Program-made: the position numbers and the translations under genes
Assembly (NCBI GenBank): GCA_027489335.1
Contig: JAIXZX010000005.1
Coordinates: forward strand, 275,125 to 339,124
DNA: 64,000 nucleotides
Direction of reading: 5' to 3'
DNA from: Caulobacteraceae bacterium
Lineage (GTDB): Bacteria; Pseudomonadota; Alphaproteobacteria; Caulobacterales; Caulobacteraceae
The notes under the pieces: model-generated
What the model was told of the DNA's origin: nothing
Databases searched by the model: none
The model's input: the letters and a program-made list of their open reading frames with translations, nothing else
Shown: positions 42,998 through 52,234 of the stretch, piece by piece
Numbering within the stretch: the first letter of the stretch is position 1
Layout of the letters: every line of letters begins with the position of its first letter

Positions 42998-44793
42998 CCG
43001 ATCTCAAGCGCGGACTTGGGGAGGCGGTTTCGGCCGCCTTCGCCTCTGCGGGTCTGTCGGCCGAGCTTGGCCGTGTGACGCCGTCCGACCGGCCCGACCT
43101 GGCCGATTTCCAGTGCAATGGCGCGCTCGCCGCCGCCAAGCAGGCCCGCCGCGATCCCCGTGAGATCGCCGCCGGCGTGGTGGCCGAACTCGCCAAGGAC
43201 CCGCGGCTGGTCTCGGTGGAGATCGCAGGCCTCGGCTTCATCAACATGCGCGTGGCGCCTGAGGCCCTGTCGGCCCGGGCCAACGAGATCGCCGCCGATC
43301 CGCGCCTGGGCGCGGGCGCGGTGGCCGAGCCGCGGCGGGTGCTGGTGGACTATGGCGGTCCCAATGTGGCCAAGCCGATGCATGTGGGCCATCTGCGCTC
43401 CTCCATCATCGGCGAGGCGATCAAGCGGCTCTACCGGTTCCGGGGCGACGAGGTGGTCGGGGACGCCCACTTCGGCGACTGGGGCTATCAGATGGGTCTG
43501 CTGATCGGCGCGGTCTGCGACGAGGATCCCTTCGTCGCCAGGCTGGTCGAGCAGGTCAACGCCCGGTCCACGCCGCTGACGCCCGATGACGAGGCCCAGG
43601 CCTTCGCCGCCCTGGACGAACGGATCAGCCTGGCGGATCTCGACCGGCTCTATCCGGCCGCGGCGGCCAAGGGCAAGGAAGACCCCGACTATCGCGACCG
43701 GGCCCGCAAGCTGACCGCCGAGCTGCAGGCGCACAACCGGGGCTATCACCTCCTGTGGCGGCACTTCGCCCGGGTGACCCAGGTGGCTCTGGCCCGAGAC
43801 TTTCACGCCATCGGCGTGGATTTCGACCTCTGGAAGGGGGAGAGCGACGCTGATCCCCTGATCCCCGACATGGTCAAGGACCTGGAGGCCAAGGCCCTGC
43901 TGGTCGAGGACCAGGGCGCCCGGATCATCCGCGTGAACCGCCAGGGGGATAAGCGCGAGCTGCCGCCCCTGCTGGTGGTGTCCTCCGAAGGCTCGGCCAT
44001 GTACGGCACGACGGACCTGGCCACCATCCTGGACCGCAAGCAGAGCTTTGCGCCCCACCACGTCCTCTATGTGGTGGACCAGCGGCAGGCCGATCACTTC
44101 GAGATCGTCTTCCGGGCCGCCTATCTCGCCGGCTACGCCCAGGAGGGCAGCCTCGAGCACATCGGCTTCGGCACCATGAACGGGACCGACGGCAAGCCGT
44201 TCAAGACCCGCGAAGGGGGCGTGCTCAAGCTGCACGACCTGATCGAGATGACCCGCGACAAGGCCCGCGAGCGGCTGAAGGAGGCCGATCTCGGCGGGGG
44301 GCTCGATGCGGAGACCTTCGAAGACACCGCCCACAAGGTCGCTGTTGCGGCCCTGAAGTTCGCCGACCTGCAGAACTTCCGCGGCACCTCGTACGTGTTC
44401 GACCTCGACCGCTTCACCAGCTTCGAGGGCAAGACCGGGCCCTACCTGCTCTATCAGGCCGTCCGGGTGAAATCGGTGCTGCGCAAGGCCGCCGATGAGG
44501 GCGCCGAAGCCGGCGAGATCGTCATCGCCGAGCCGGCCGAGCGGGAGCTGGCTCTGCTGCTGGACGCCTTCGATCACGCCCTGGCCGAAGCCTATGAGCG
44601 CAAGGCGCCGAACTTCATCGCCGACCATGCCTACAAGCTGGCCCAGGCCTTCTCGCGCTTCTATGCCGCCTGCCCGATCCTGATCGCCGAGCCGCCGGTC
44701 AGGGCCTCGCGACTGGCCCTGGCGGGGGCCACCCTGCGACAGCTGGAACTGGCCCTGGACCTCCTGGGTATCGCGGTCCCCGAACGTATGTAG
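42994..44793 (+). CDS. argS: Arginyl-tRNA synthetase
   Basis: The 599-residue class I synthetase charges tRNA-Arg. The HIGH motif appears as [14 protein letters not shown] in [14 protein letters not shown], the KMSK-equivalent loop is [10 protein letters not shown], and the C-terminal anticodon-binding DALR domain is present ([15 protein letters not shown]). The N-terminal additional domain (residues 1-100) is also complete. The start overlaps the upstream gene's stop. A bulged hairpin follows the stop. Confidence 0.97.
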   Translation: MTDLKRGLGEAVSAAFASAGLSAELGRVTPSDRPDLADFQCNGALAAAKQARRDPREIAAGVVAELAKDPRLVSVEIAGLGFINMRVAPEALSARANEIAADPRLGAGAVAEPRRVLVDYGGPNVAKPMHVGHLRSSIIGEAIKRLYRFRGDEVVGDAHFGDWGYQMGLLIGAVCDEDPFVARLVEQVNARSTPLTPDDEAQAFAALDERISLADLDRLYPAAAAKGKEDPDYRDRARKLTAELQAHNRGYHLLWRHFARVTQVALARDFHAIGVDFDLWKGESDADPLIPDMVKDLEAKALLVEDQGARIIRVNRQGDKRELPPLLVVSSEGSAMYGTTDLATILDRKQSFAPHHVLYVVDQRQADHFEIVFRAAYLAGYAQEGSLEHIGFGTMNGTDGKPFKTREGGVLKLHDLIEMTRDKARERLKEADLGGGLDAETFEDTAHKVAVAALKFADLQNFRGTSYVFDLDRFTSFEGKTGPYLLYQAVRVKSVLRKAADEGAEAGEIVIAEPAERELALLLDAFDHALAEAYERKAPNFIADHAYKLAQAFSRFYAACPILIAEPPVRASRLALAGATLRQLELALDLLGIAVPERM

Positions 44794-44794
44794 A

Positions 44795-44826
44795 CACTGC
44801 GGGTTTAAGGGCAATCCCGCCCAGTG
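44795..44826 (+). terminator. Possible terminator hairpin after argS
   Basis: CACTGCGGG (44795-44803) pairs with CCCGCCCAGTG (44816-44826) with a two-base bulge. It begins directly behind the argS stop codon. No T-run follows, so it is listed with modest confidence. Confidence 0.4.
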
Positions 44827-44844
44827 CTTGACGGGTCCCTATTA

Positions 44845-44868
44845 TTCTATAATCATGGAAATATAGAA
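44845..44868. promoter_or_regulatory. ArsR-type operator with an embedded consensus -10 box
   Basis: TTCTATA (44845-44851) and TATAGAA (44862-44868) form a perfect inverted repeat in an AT-rich island 65 bp before the arsI/cadI-like gene. The hexamer TATAAT at 44848-44853 overlaps the left arm, with CTTGAC (44827-44832) as a possible -35. ArsR/SmtB repressors bind dyads of this kind and block polymerase, so the gene is probably induced by arsenic or another thiol-reactive metal. Confidence 0.65.
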
Positions 44869-44932
44869 ATCACCTGAGGTCTGGGGCGAACGGGTCGCTG
44901 CGGCAGGTGATGGCTCAATCAGGAGTCTGTCC

Positions 44933-45397
44933 ATGAAGCGTCTGCATGTTCACGTCTCGGTCGGGGATCTCGACCGCTCGATCGGCTTCTACGCCACCCT
45001 GTTCGGCGCCGCGCCGGCGGTGGTGAAGGAGGACTACGCCAAGTGGATGCTGGAGGATCCCAAGGTGAACTTCGCCATCTCCACCCACGGCGCCCAGACC
45101 GGGGTGGATCACCTGGGCATCCAGGTCGATGAGGCCGGCGAGCTTGCCGATCTCTCCGCCCGGCTGAAGGCCGCCGGCGAAACCACCTTCGACCAGGAAA
45201 ACGCCACCTGCTGCTACGCCCGTTCGGACAAGGCCTGGGTCAGCGATCCGGCTGGCCTGCGCTGGGAGACCTTCCACACCTTTGGCGAGGCGGTCACCTA
45301 TGGCGAGGACGATGTTCCGGCCATGACGCAGGACCCTGCCGTGGCGGCCTGTTGCGGCGCGCCGGCCAAGGCTGAGCCGGTCCCCGCCTGCTGTTGA
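44933..45397 (+). CDS. ArsI/CadI family metalloenzyme (vicinal oxygen chelate fold)
   Basis: This 154-residue protein has the VOC fold opening KRLHVHVSVGDLDRSIGFY with metal-ligand His5, a second His in GVDHLGIQV, and Glu in RWETFHTF. The vicinal cysteine pair in NATCCYARSDKAWVSDPAG (Cys93 and Cys94) is the family hallmark and binds trivalent arsenic in ArsI, which breaks the carbon-arsenic bond of methylarsenite and aromatic arsenicals. Two more cysteine pairs sit near the C-terminus (Cys140/141 and Cys153/154). CadI, a cadmium-induced relative, is the alternative label. No arsR, arsM or efflux gene is in the window, so the gene stands alone under its operator. Confidence 0.88.
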   Translation: MKRLHVHVSVGDLDRSIGFYATLFGAAPAVVKEDYAKWMLEDPKVNFAISTHGAQTGVDHLGIQVDEAGELADLSARLKAAGETTFDQENATCCYARSDKAWVSDPAGLRWETFHTFGEAVTYGEDDVPAMTQDPAVAACCGAPAKAEPVPACC

Positions 45398-45477
45398 GGC
45401 GCCTCCGCCGGGCGGGAGGCTGCGCTGACTTTGCGCGTTGACTCCCGCCCGGCGATCGCGGAGTTTCCGCTCATCTC

Positions 45478-45671
45478 CTCGCGGGAGAGACCGGCCCTTC
45501 ACGGGGTCGGCGCCGAAGGCGCAACCGCCCCGGAAACGCTCAGGCAAACGGACCGCGAAGAGCTGATGAACGCTGGAAAGCAGCCCGCCGAAAGGTAGGG
45601 CTCGCCGAAGGAGCAATGGGCGCGGACCGCCTTGGTCCGCCTCTAAATCTCTCAGGCTCAGGGACAGCGGG
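45478..45671 (+). promoter_or_regulatory. Tandem glycine riboswitch upstream of gcvT
   Basis: Two glycine aptamers follow each other closely. The first (about 45480-45557) has GGAGAGACC, GCGCCGAAGGCGCAACC, CGCTCAGGCAAACGGACC and a closing stem CGCGG/CCGCG. The second (about 45571-45669) has CGCCGAAGGAGCAA, AAATCTCTCAGGCTCAGGGACAGCG and the stem CGCTG/CAGCG. The short linker between them is typical of cooperative tandem switches. The downstream stretch has GGGGGC and GCCCCC arms that could form the expression platform before the GTG start at 45735. Glycine binding is expected to switch the cleavage-system operon on. Confidence 0.95.
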
Positions 45672-45734
45672 GGCGCGTGTTGGGAATGGGCGACCAGGCC
45701 CCCGGCGCGTCGCAACATCAGCCGGAGACCCGCC

Positions 45735-46844
45735 GTGTCGGACGAGACGCTAAAGCATACGCCCCTCTACGCCGCCCATCTTGAGGCCGGCGCCCGGATG
45801 GTCCCCTTCGCCGGCTACGCCATGCCGGTGCAATACAAGGACGGGGTGCTCAAGGAGCACCTCTGGACCCGCGAGCACGCCGGCCTGTTCGATGTCTCCC
45901 ATATGGGCCAGGCGCGCCTTCGCGGGGTTTCGCCGCTCTCGGCCTTCGAAGAGGTGACGCCGGGCGATTTCATCGGCCTGAAGCCCGGCAAGCAGCGCTA
46001 TTCGGTTCTCCTGAACAAGAAGGGCGGGATCATCGACGACCTGATGGCCGGCCGTCCCGATGACGACGGCCTGTTCGTGGTGGTCAACGGCGCCTGCAAG
46101 GAGAACGACTTCAAGGTCATCGACGCCGAGCTGGCTGGTCAGGTGCGAATCGACCGCCTGGAGGACCGGGCGCTCATGGCGCTGCAGGGGCCAAAGGCTG
46201 CGCAGGTGCTGGCCAATCATGCGCCGGACGCCGCAAAACTGGCCTTTATGGAGACCGCCGCCCTCCAGGCCTTCGGGGTCGACGCCATCATCTCCCGCTC
46301 GGGCTACACCGGCGAGGACGGCTACGAGATCTCCGTGCCGGGCGAGGCGGCTTTGCGCATCTGGAACACTCTCCTCGCCGACGAGCGGGTCCGACCCATC
46401 GGCCTGGGCGCCCGTGACAGCCTCCGCCTGGAGGCCGGTTTGCCGCTCTATGGCCATGACCTGGACGAGACGGTGTCCCCCATCGAGGCGGGGCTGGGCT
46501 TTGCGGTCTCCAAGAAGCGCCGCGACGCCCGGGACTTTCCCGGTGCGAGCCGGATCGCCGCAGAACTGGGTGGAGAAGTGACCCGCAAGACCGTGGGCCT
46601 GAAGGTCGAGGGCGCGCCGGCCCGGGAAGGCGCCGAGATCGCCGACGCCGAGGGCCATGTCGTCGGCGTCATCACGTCTGGCGGCTTTTCCCCCACCCTC
46701 GGCTATCCGATCGCGCTCGGCTTCGTGCCGCCGGCCCTGGCCGCGGCTGGGACGGAGCTGAAGGTGATCGTGCGGGGCAGGGCCCAGTCCGCCCAGGTGG
46801 TCGCCACCCCATTCGTCCCCCATCGCTATGTGCGCAAGGTTTAG
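45735..46844 (+). CDS. gcvT: Glycine cleavage system T protein (aminomethyltransferase)
   Basis: The 369-residue protein transfers the methylene group from the H-protein-bound intermediate to tetrahydrofolate, releasing ammonia. The start is the GTG at 45735, with GGAG upstream. Family segments are [50 protein letters not shown] and [20 protein letters not shown], the last around the folate pocket. It is the first gene of gcvT-gcvH-gcvPA-gcvPB behind the glycine riboswitch. Confidence 0.97.
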   Translation: MSDETLKHTPLYAAHLEAGARMVPFAGYAMPVQYKDGVLKEHLWTREHAGLFDVSHMGQARLRGVSPLSAFEEVTPGDFIGLKPGKQRYSVLLNKKGGIIDDLMAGRPDDDGLFVVVNGACKENDFKVIDAELAGQVRIDRLEDRALMALQGPKAAQVLANHAPDAAKLAFMETAALQAFGVDAIISRSGYTGEDGYEISVPGEAALRIWNTLLADERVRPIGLGARDSLRLEAGLPLYGHDLDETVSPIEAGLGFAVSKKRRDARDFPGASRIAAELGGEVTRKTVGLKVEGAPAREGAEIADAEGHVVGVITSGGFSPTLGYPIALGFVPPALAAAGTELKVIVRGRAQSAQVVATPFVPHRYVRKV

Positions 46845-46861
46845 AGAAGGAACGTCCCGAA

Positions 46862-47227
46862 ATGCGCTTCACCAAGGATCATGAGTGGGTTTCCCTGGAC
46901 GGGGACGTGGCCACCATCGGGATCACCGCCTATGCCGCCGAGCAGCTGGGCGACGTGGTCTTTGTCGAAACCCCTGAGGTCGGCAAGTCCGTCACCGCCG
47001 GCGAAGGCCTGGCCGTGGTCGAGAGCGTCAAGGCGGCTTCGGATGTCTACGCCCCCCTGTCGGGGGAAGTGCTTGAGGCCAACGCCGCCCTGGCTGAGGC
47101 CCCAGAAACCGTCAACCAGGCGCCCGAGGCCGATGGCTGGTTCGCCAAGGTGAAGATCGCCGACGCCTCGGCCTATGAGGCGCTTATGGACCGCGCCGCC
47201 TACGACGCCTTCCTGGAGACCCTGTAA
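46862..47227 (+). CDS. gcvH: Glycine cleavage system H protein
   Basis: This 121-residue lipoyl carrier shuttles the aminomethyl group between the P, T and L proteins. Lys57 in [14 protein letters not shown] is the lipoylation site. The start follows AGAAGGA and is 17 bp after gcvT. Confidence 0.97.
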   Translation: MRFTKDHEWVSLDGDVATIGITAYAAEQLGDVVFVETPEVGKSVTAGEGLAVVESVKAASDVYAPLSGEVLEANAALAEAPETVNQAPEADGWFAKVKIADASAYEALMDRAAYDAFLETL

Positions 47228-47232
47228 GCCCC

Positions 47233-48576
47233 ATGCGCTACCTGCCGCTCACGCCCGACGACCGCGCCCAGATGTTGGGCGTGATCGGCGCTGCGTCCAT
47301 CGATGATCTGTTCGCCGACGTGCCGGCCGCCGCCCGCAAGTCCGAGCCCTTTGACCTGCCGCACCATGCCGGCGAGCTGGAGGTCGAGCGCGAGCTGTCG
47401 GCCCTGGCCGGTCTGAACCGGGCGGCCGGCGCCGGGCCGTTCTTCTGCGGCGCGGGCGCCTATCGCCACCATGTGCCAGCGACGGTGGACCACATCATCC
47501 AGCGCTCGGAATTCCTGACCAGCTACACGCCCTACCAGCCTGAGATCGCCCAGGGCACGCTGCAGGTCCTGTTCGAGTTCCAGACCCAGGTTGCGGCCCT
47601 GACCGGGCTCGATGTGGCCAACGCCTCGATGTACGACGGCTCCACGGCCTGCGCCGAGGCTGTGATGATGGCCAGGCGCGTCACCCGCCGGAAGCGGGCC
47701 GTGCTGTCGGGCGGCCTGCATCCCCATTACGCCGCCACCACCCAGACCATCGCCCATGCCGAGGGCATGGACATTGTGCGCCAGACCGTCGCCATCGACG
47801 CCGAGGCCGCGGTGATCGAGGCCATCGATTCGGAGACCGCCTGCGTGGTGGTCCAGACCCCCAACGTCTTCGGCGTGGCCACCGACGTGACCAAGATCGC
47901 CGAGGCCGCCCATGCGGCCGGCGCGCTGCTGATCGTGGTGACCACGGAGGCGATCTCCTATGGTCTGCTCAAGTCGCCCGGCGAGATGGGCGCTGACATC
48001 GCCGTGGCCGAGGGCCAGTCCATCGGCAATGCGCTGAATTTTGGCGGCCCCTATATCGGCCTGTTCACCTGCAAGGAGAAGCTGGTCCGGCAGATGCCCG
48101 GCCGCCTTTGCGGCGAGACTGTCGATGCCGACGGCCGCCGGGGTTTCGTGCTGACCCTGTCGACCCGGGAACAGCATATCCGCCGGGACAAGGCGACCTC
48201 CAACATCTGCACCAATTCCGGCCTGTGCGCTCTGGCCTTCACCGTCCACCTCTCCCTGCTCGGCGAGACCGGACTGCGGCAGCTGGCGGCGATCAACCAC
48301 GCCAAGGCCCGGCGTCTGGCCGCGGCCCTGGGCGCCATCCCCGGCGTCGAGGTGCTGACCAAGCGCTACTTCAACGAGATCGCCATACGCCTGCCAGGTA
48401 ACGCGACCCAGATGGTCGAGGCGCTGCTGGAGGACGGGATCGTCGCGGGCGTGCCCTTCTCCCGGCTCGACCCGGCCGCCGGCCTCGACGACGTCCTGCT
48501 CTGCGCGGCGACCGAAACCACCCTGGATGAGGATATCGACGCCTTCGCCCAGGCCCTGTCCCGGAGGATCGGCTGA
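47233..48576 (+). CDS. gcvPA: Glycine dehydrogenase (decarboxylating) subunit 1
   Basis: This 447-residue protein is the N-terminal half of the split P protein, the PLP-dependent decarboxylase of the glycine cleavage system. [46 protein letters not shown] and [24 protein letters not shown] are diagnostic. The cofactor lysine lies in the partner subunit. It starts 5 bp after gcvH and its stop overlaps the gcvPB start by one base. Confidence 0.97.
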   Translation: MRYLPLTPDDRAQMLGVIGAASIDDLFADVPAAARKSEPFDLPHHAGELEVERELSALAGLNRAAGAGPFFCGAGAYRHHVPATVDHIIQRSEFLTSYTPYQPEIAQGTLQVLFEFQTQVAALTGLDVANASMYDGSTACAEAVMMARRVTRRKRAVLSGGLHPHYAATTQTIAHAEGMDIVRQTVAIDAEAAVIEAIDSETACVVVQTPNVFGVATDVTKIAEAAHAAGALLIVVTTEAISYGLLKSPGEMGADIAVAEGQSIGNALNFGGPYIGLFTCKEKLVRQMPGRLCGETVDADGRRGFVLTLSTREQHIRRDKATSNICTNSGLCALAFTVHLSLLGETGLRQLAAINHAKARRLAAALGAIPGVEVLTKRYFNEIAIRLPGNATQMVEALLEDGIVAGVPFSRLDPAAGLDDVLLCAATETTLDEDIDAFAQALSRRIG

Positions 48577-50156
48577 TGACCATGCAAACTGTCGGCCGGC
48601 CCACCCGGCCCGAGGATGTTCAGCCCCTGGACACAGGCTTCGCCTCCCTGACCGGCGGTCGCGGCCTGCTGCAGGACGAGGCCCTGATTTTCGAGCGGGA
48701 CGGCTGGGGCAAGACCGGCGTCGATCTGCCGGCGGCTGACGCCACCGCCGACGACCTCGGCGACCTTGTCCGCAAGAGCCCGATCGGCCTGCCTGGCCTG
48801 TCGGAGCCCGAGGCCATGCGCCACTATGTGCGCCTGTCGCAGAAGAACCACGCCATCGACCTGGCCCTCTATCCCCTGGGCTCGTGCACGATGAAGCACA
48901 ATCCGCGCCTGAACGAGAAGATGGCGCGGCTGGCCGGTTTCGCTGACCTGCATCCCATGGCGCCGCTGCCCACGATTCAGGGGGCGCTGACCCTGATGGA
49001 CCGGCTGTCACACTGGCTGAAGACGCTCACCGGCATGCCGGCTGTGGCCCTGTCGCCCAAGGCCGGCGCCCATGGCGAGCTGTGCGGCCTGCTGGCCATC
49101 CGGGCGGCCCATGAGGCCAAGGGCGATCCCCGCCGCCGGGTCCTGGTGCCCACCTCGGCCCATGGCACCAATCCGGCCACGGCGGCCTTCGTCGGCTATT
49201 CGGTGACCGAGATCGCCCAGACCGACGATGGTCGGGTGGATCTCGCCGACCTGGAGGCCAAGCTTGGCCCCGATGTGGCGGCCATCATGGTCACCAACCC
49301 CAACACCTGCGGCCTGTTCGAGCGCGACATCATCGAGATCGCCCGGCTGACCCATGCGGCCGGGGCCTACTTCTACTGCGACGGCGCCAACTTCAACGCC
49401 ATCGTCGGCCGGGTTCGCCCCGGCGACCTGGGCGTCGACGCCATGCATATCAACCTGCACAAGACCTTCTCCACCCCCCATGGGGGCGGCGGTCCCGGCG
49501 CTGGCCCGGTGGTGCTGTCCGAAGCGCTCGCGCCCTTCGCCCCGGCGCCCTGGGTGGTGCATGGGCATGAGGGTCTGACCCTGGTGGAAGAGACCGTCGA
49601 GGAGGCCGCCCAGGCCTTTGGCCGCATGAGCGCCTTCCATGGCCAGATGGGCATGTTCGTCCGCGCCTACGCCTATATGCGCAGCCACGGGGCTGACGGG
49701 CTGCGGCAGGTGGCCGAGGACGCCGTTCTCAACGCCAACTACATCAAGGCGCGCCTCTCGGGCGTCATGACCCCCGCCTTCCCGGAGGGGCCGTGCATGC
49801 ATGAGGCCCTGTTCGACGACTCCTGGCTGGAGGGGACCGGCGTCACCACGCTCGACTTCGCCAAGGCGATGATCGACGAGGGCTTCCACCCGATGACCAT
49901 GTACTTCCCCCTGGTGGTGCATGGGGCGATGCTGATCGAGCCCACCGAAACGGAGTCCAAGCAGGAGCTGGACCGGTTCTGCGAGGCCCTGATCGCGCTC
50001 GCCCAGGCCGCCAAGGCCGGTGATGTGGACCGCTTCAAGGGCGCGCCCTATCTGGCGCCGATGCGCCGGCTGGATGAAACCCTGGCCGCCCGCAAGCCCC
50101 GCCTAATCTGGAAACCGGAGGCAGGTGTGGCGCCGGCGCCGCTCGCCGCAGAATAG
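48576..50156 (+). CDS. gcvPB: Glycine dehydrogenase (decarboxylating) subunit 2
   Basis: The 526-residue catalytic half of the P protein carries the PLP lysine in MHINLHKTFSTPHGGGGPGAGP. LYPLGSCTMKHNPRLNEK and LVPTSAHGTNPATAAF are further family segments. Together with subunit 1 it decarboxylates glycine and loads the aminomethyl group on GcvH. It is the last gene of the operon; the shared dihydrolipoamide dehydrogenase is not encoded here. A small hairpin follows. Confidence 0.97.
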   Translation: MTMQTVGRPTRPEDVQPLDTGFASLTGGRGLLQDEALIFERDGWGKTGVDLPAADATADDLGDLVRKSPIGLPGLSEPEAMRHYVRLSQKNHAIDLALYPLGSCTMKHNPRLNEKMARLAGFADLHPMAPLPTIQGALTLMDRLSHWLKTLTGMPAVALSPKAGAHGELCGLLAIRAAHEAKGDPRRRVLVPTSAHGTNPATAAFVGYSVTEIAQTDDGRVDLADLEAKLGPDVAAIMVTNPNTCGLFERDIIEIARLTHAAGAYFYCDGANFNAIVGRVRPGDLGVDAMHINLHKTFSTPHGGGGPGAGPVVLSEALAPFAPAPWVVHGHEGLTLVEETVEEAAQAFGRMSAFHGQMGMFVRAYAYMRSHGADGLRQVAEDAVLNANYIKARLSGVMTPAFPEGPCMHEALFDDSWLEGTGVTTLDFAKAMIDEGFHPMTMYFPLVVHGAMLIEPTETESKQELDRFCEALIALAQAAKAGDVDRFKGAPYLAPMRRLDETLAARKPRLIWKPEAGVAPAPLAAE

Positions 50157-50163
50157 CAGCGGC

Positions 50164-50182
50164 CGGGCCTGAATTGGGCCCG
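50164..50182 (+). terminator. Possible terminator hairpin after gcvPB
   Basis: CGGGCC (50164-50169) pairs with GGCCCG (50177-50182) across a seven-base loop, just after the gcvPB stop. The stem is short and no T-run follows. Confidence 0.35.
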
Positions 50183-50250
50183 TCTGTCGCCTTACTTTCA
50201 GACCAGCGCTGCACATATGAGGAAGACGCGCGGGAGCCTCGCCTCCCCGG

Positions 50251-50709
50251 ATGGGTCCGCCCGCGCGTCATCCCAGGTTTTCCAGCGTGTCTCTCGCCCT
50301 CTCTGCGCGGCCTCATGGCCGCTCCGACGCCCCAGGGGCCTATGGCCGGCTCTCTCGCCGGCTGCTTCGCCTTGGGCTGACGGTTCTGGGGGGACTGATC
50401 GTCATCGCCGGCGTCCTCATCGCGCCCCTGCCGGGACCCATGGGGCTGCCGGTGGCGACAGTGGGCCTGATCCTGATTCTGCGGAATTCCTACAAGGCCC
50501 GTCGGGCCTTCGTGCGCCTGCGGCGGGCCCATCCCAAGACCCTGCATCCCTTCCGCCGCCTGCTGCGGCGACGGCCTGAGGTGGCCCCGGTAATGTGGCA
50601 GATGATGCTGAAAACCGAGCGCCTGCTGATCCCGCGGCGCTACCGGGTGGGGGTCCGCGGGCGGCGCCTGTTCAGACGCCGCCGCAGATCTTCGACTATT
50701 GTAGCTTAG
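50251..50709 (+). CDS. Small membrane protein, PGPGW-like
   Basis: The protein has 152 residues from the ATG at 50251, or 140 from a GTG at 50287 that gives the more natural start [13 protein letters not shown]; neither has a good ribosome binding site. It has one or two hydrophobic segments ([40 protein letters not shown], about residues 40-80 of the long form) and a strongly basic C-terminus rich in Arg. The PLPGPMGLP turn between hydrophobic stretches is similar to the PGPGW family of small membrane proteins of unknown function. Its last 14 bp overlap the end of the convergent atpF. Confidence 0.6.
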   Translation: MGPPARHPRFSSVSLALSARPHGRSDAPGAYGRLSRRLLRLGLTVLGGLIVIAGVLIAPLPGPMGLPVATVGLILILRNSYKARRAFVRLRRAHPKTLHPFRRLLRRRPEVAPVMWQMMLKTERLLIPRRYRVGVRGRRLFRRRRRSSTIVA

Positions 50710-51187
50710 AGGCCATCTGGCCGATGGCCTTGTCGACCAGGGGATCGGTAGTCGCAGCCGCCAGACGGCCGGCCAGCACGGTGCGGGCGGCCTCAGCGGC
50801 GAGTTCGGCGGCCGCGGCCTTCACGTCAGCCATGGCCTGAGCCTCGGCGGTGGCGATCTTGCGCTCGGCCATTTCGGTGCGGCGGACGATCTGCTCCTCG
50901 AGCTTCACGGCCGCGTCCTTGCGCATGCGTTCGGCGTCTTCCTTGGCCTGGGCCAGCATGTCGGCGGCCAGACGTTCGGTTTCTTCCCGCTGGGCCTTGA
51001 TCTGGGTGAGCAGACGCTCGGCTTCGGCGCGCAGGTTCTGAGCCTCGTCCAGCTCGGCCTGGATCCGCTCGGCGCGGGAGTCCAGGGCCTTGGCCATGGC
51101 CGCGGGCACCTTCAGATAGATCAGCAGCCCGAAGAAGATGAGGACGGCGACCAGAACCCAGAATTCGGGGGTCACGAAAAAGGACAT
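50696..51187 (-). CDS. atpF: F0F1 ATP synthase subunit b
   Basis: The 163-residue subunit has one N-terminal membrane helix ([20 protein letters not shown]) followed by a long charged helix with heptad pattern ([37 protein letters not shown]). It forms the peripheral stalk with b' and holds the F1 head. It is the last gene of atpI-atpB-atpE-atpF'-atpF, 13 bp after atpF'. The F1 genes are elsewhere, as usual in alphaproteobacteria. Confidence 0.95.
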   Translation of the reverse strand: MSFFVTPEFWVLVAVLIFFGLLIYLKVPAAMAKALDSRAERIQAELDEAQNLRAEAERLLTQIKAQREETERLAADMLAQAKEDAERMRKDAAVKLEEQIVRRTEMAERKIATAEAQAMADVKAAAAELAAEAARTVLAGRLAAATTDPLVDKAIGQMASKLQ

Positions 51188-51200
51188 CTCGTCTCTCTCC

Positions 51201-51800
51201 TCAGGCCGCGTTGCGCGCGATCGCGGCGTCCACCTCGGCGCGGGTCGGCGCCTGGCCGCTCAGCTTCTCGACGATGGCTTCAGCGGTCTCGGCGGCCAGG
51301 TTGCGCACGTTCGACATGGCCTTTTCACGACCAGCCTGGATGCCGGCTTCGGCGGCGGCCAGACGCTCGTGCAGCTTGGCTTCTTCAGCCGCATTGCGAG
51401 TGTCAGCCTCGGCCTTGGCCGCAGCCTTGGCGTCGGCGGCGGTCTTCTGGGCGCGGGCGCGGGCCTGGGCCAGCTCCGCGGCGGCCTCAGCCGACTGGCG
51501 CTCGGCCTCGTCGCGGGCGATGCGGGCGTCGGCGAGGTCGCCCTCGATCTTCGCCGCCCGGGCCTCGATGGCGCCGCCCACCCGGGGCAGGAACAGCTTG
51601 GACAGGATGACGTAGAGAATGGCGAAAACGATGAGCAGCCAGAAGATCTGGCCCGGCCAGTAGCCGAACTCGAACTGGGGCAGGCCAGACGAGCCGTGCT
51701 CGGCGGCTTCCGTGCTCTCGTGCAGATCGTGGCTCGTGGTGGTCGGCGGCGTCTCGACGATCGCCCCGCCCGGCTCGAGCTCTGGTGTGGTCTGGGCCAT
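51201..51800 (-). CDS. atpF': F0F1 ATP synthase subunit b'
   Basis: From the ATG at 51800 the protein has 199 residues, with an acidic Thr/Pro-rich N-terminal extension of about 45 residues, a membrane helix ([26 protein letters not shown]) and a long coiled helix rich in Ala/Glu/Lys. The PGQIFWLL segment identifies the divergent b' copy found in photosynthetic and alphaproteobacterial enzymes. A longer in-frame start (51896) would translate the 16 bp tandem repeat upstream and is rejected. Confidence 0.94.
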   Translation of the reverse strand: MAQTTPELEPGGAIVETPPTTTSHDLHESTEAAEHGSSGLPQFEFGYWPGQIFWLLIVFAILYVILSKLFLPRVGGAIEARAAKIEGDLADARIARDEAERQSAEAAAELAQARARAQKTAADAKAAAKAEADTRNAAEEAKLHERLAAAEAGIQAGREKAMSNVRNLAAETAEAIVEKLSGQAPTRAEVDAAIARNAA

Positions 51801-51854
51801 CAAGGCGCTCCGTTGAGTCTGCTCAGGTCCATGCGGCGTGTGGGCCCTCCGCAG

Positions 51855-51910
51855 GGCGGGCCATGCGAAAGGCGGGCCATGCGAAAGGCGGGCCATGCGA
51901 AAGGCGGGCC
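51855..51910. repeat. 16 bp tandem repeat between atpE and atpF'
   Basis: The unit GGCGGGCCATGCGAAA occurs three times in full without mismatch (51855-51902), plus eight bases of a fourth copy (51903-51910). Read on the transcribed minus strand, each unit supplies a GGCCCGCC arm that can pair with GGCGGGC (about 51920-51926) nearer the atpE stop, so one of several alternative hairpins can form in the atpE-atpF' spacer. Confidence 0.85.
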
Positions 51911-51949
51911 GTTCTCCAGCCCGCCCCCCAACGCACGGATAGTCTCGCC

Positions 51950-52177
51950 TTAGGCGGCGAACAGGATCAGCAGCGCGACCACGAAGGCGAAGATGCCCAG
52001 CGCTTCGGTCAGGGCCATGCCCAGGAAGAGCATCGGGCGCTCGCCGGCCGAGGCCGACGGGTTGCGCAGGGCGCCGTTGAGGTATTGGCCGAACATGGTG
52101 CCGAGGCCGATACCGGCTCCGATCATGCCCAGCATCGCCAGGCCGGCGCCGATGTACTTAGCTGCAAGGGGATCCAT
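51950..52177 (-). CDS. atpE: F0F1 ATP synthase subunit c
   Basis: This 75-residue two-helix proteolipid forms the rotor ring. The glycine-rich first helix ([17 protein letters not shown]) and the proton-carrying Glu58 in [13 protein letters not shown] are clear, with the polar loop [11 protein letters not shown] between the helices. No sodium-type ligand set is visible, so it is a proton enzyme. The 57 bp from atpB and the 149 bp to atpF' are larger than the other gaps in the operon. Confidence 0.97.
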   Translation of the reverse strand: MDPLAAKYIGAGLAMLGMIGAGIGLGTMFGQYLNGALRNPSASAGERPMLFLGMALTEALGIFAFVVALLILFAA

Positions 52178-52234
52178 CGAAAGTGCTCCGTGTAAGCGAT
52201 GGGGTCGGGAAACGGGGTGAGCAGTCGGTCGTGA

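Noticed and set aside
42817..44814. A 665-codon minus-strand frame across argS
   Set aside because: ArgS is complete with HIGH and KMSK-type motifs on the plus strand. The antisense frame has no family motif and no ribosome binding site.
51855..51910. CRISPR array
   Set aside because: The repeats are directly adjacent 16 bp units without unique spacers, and there are no cas genes.
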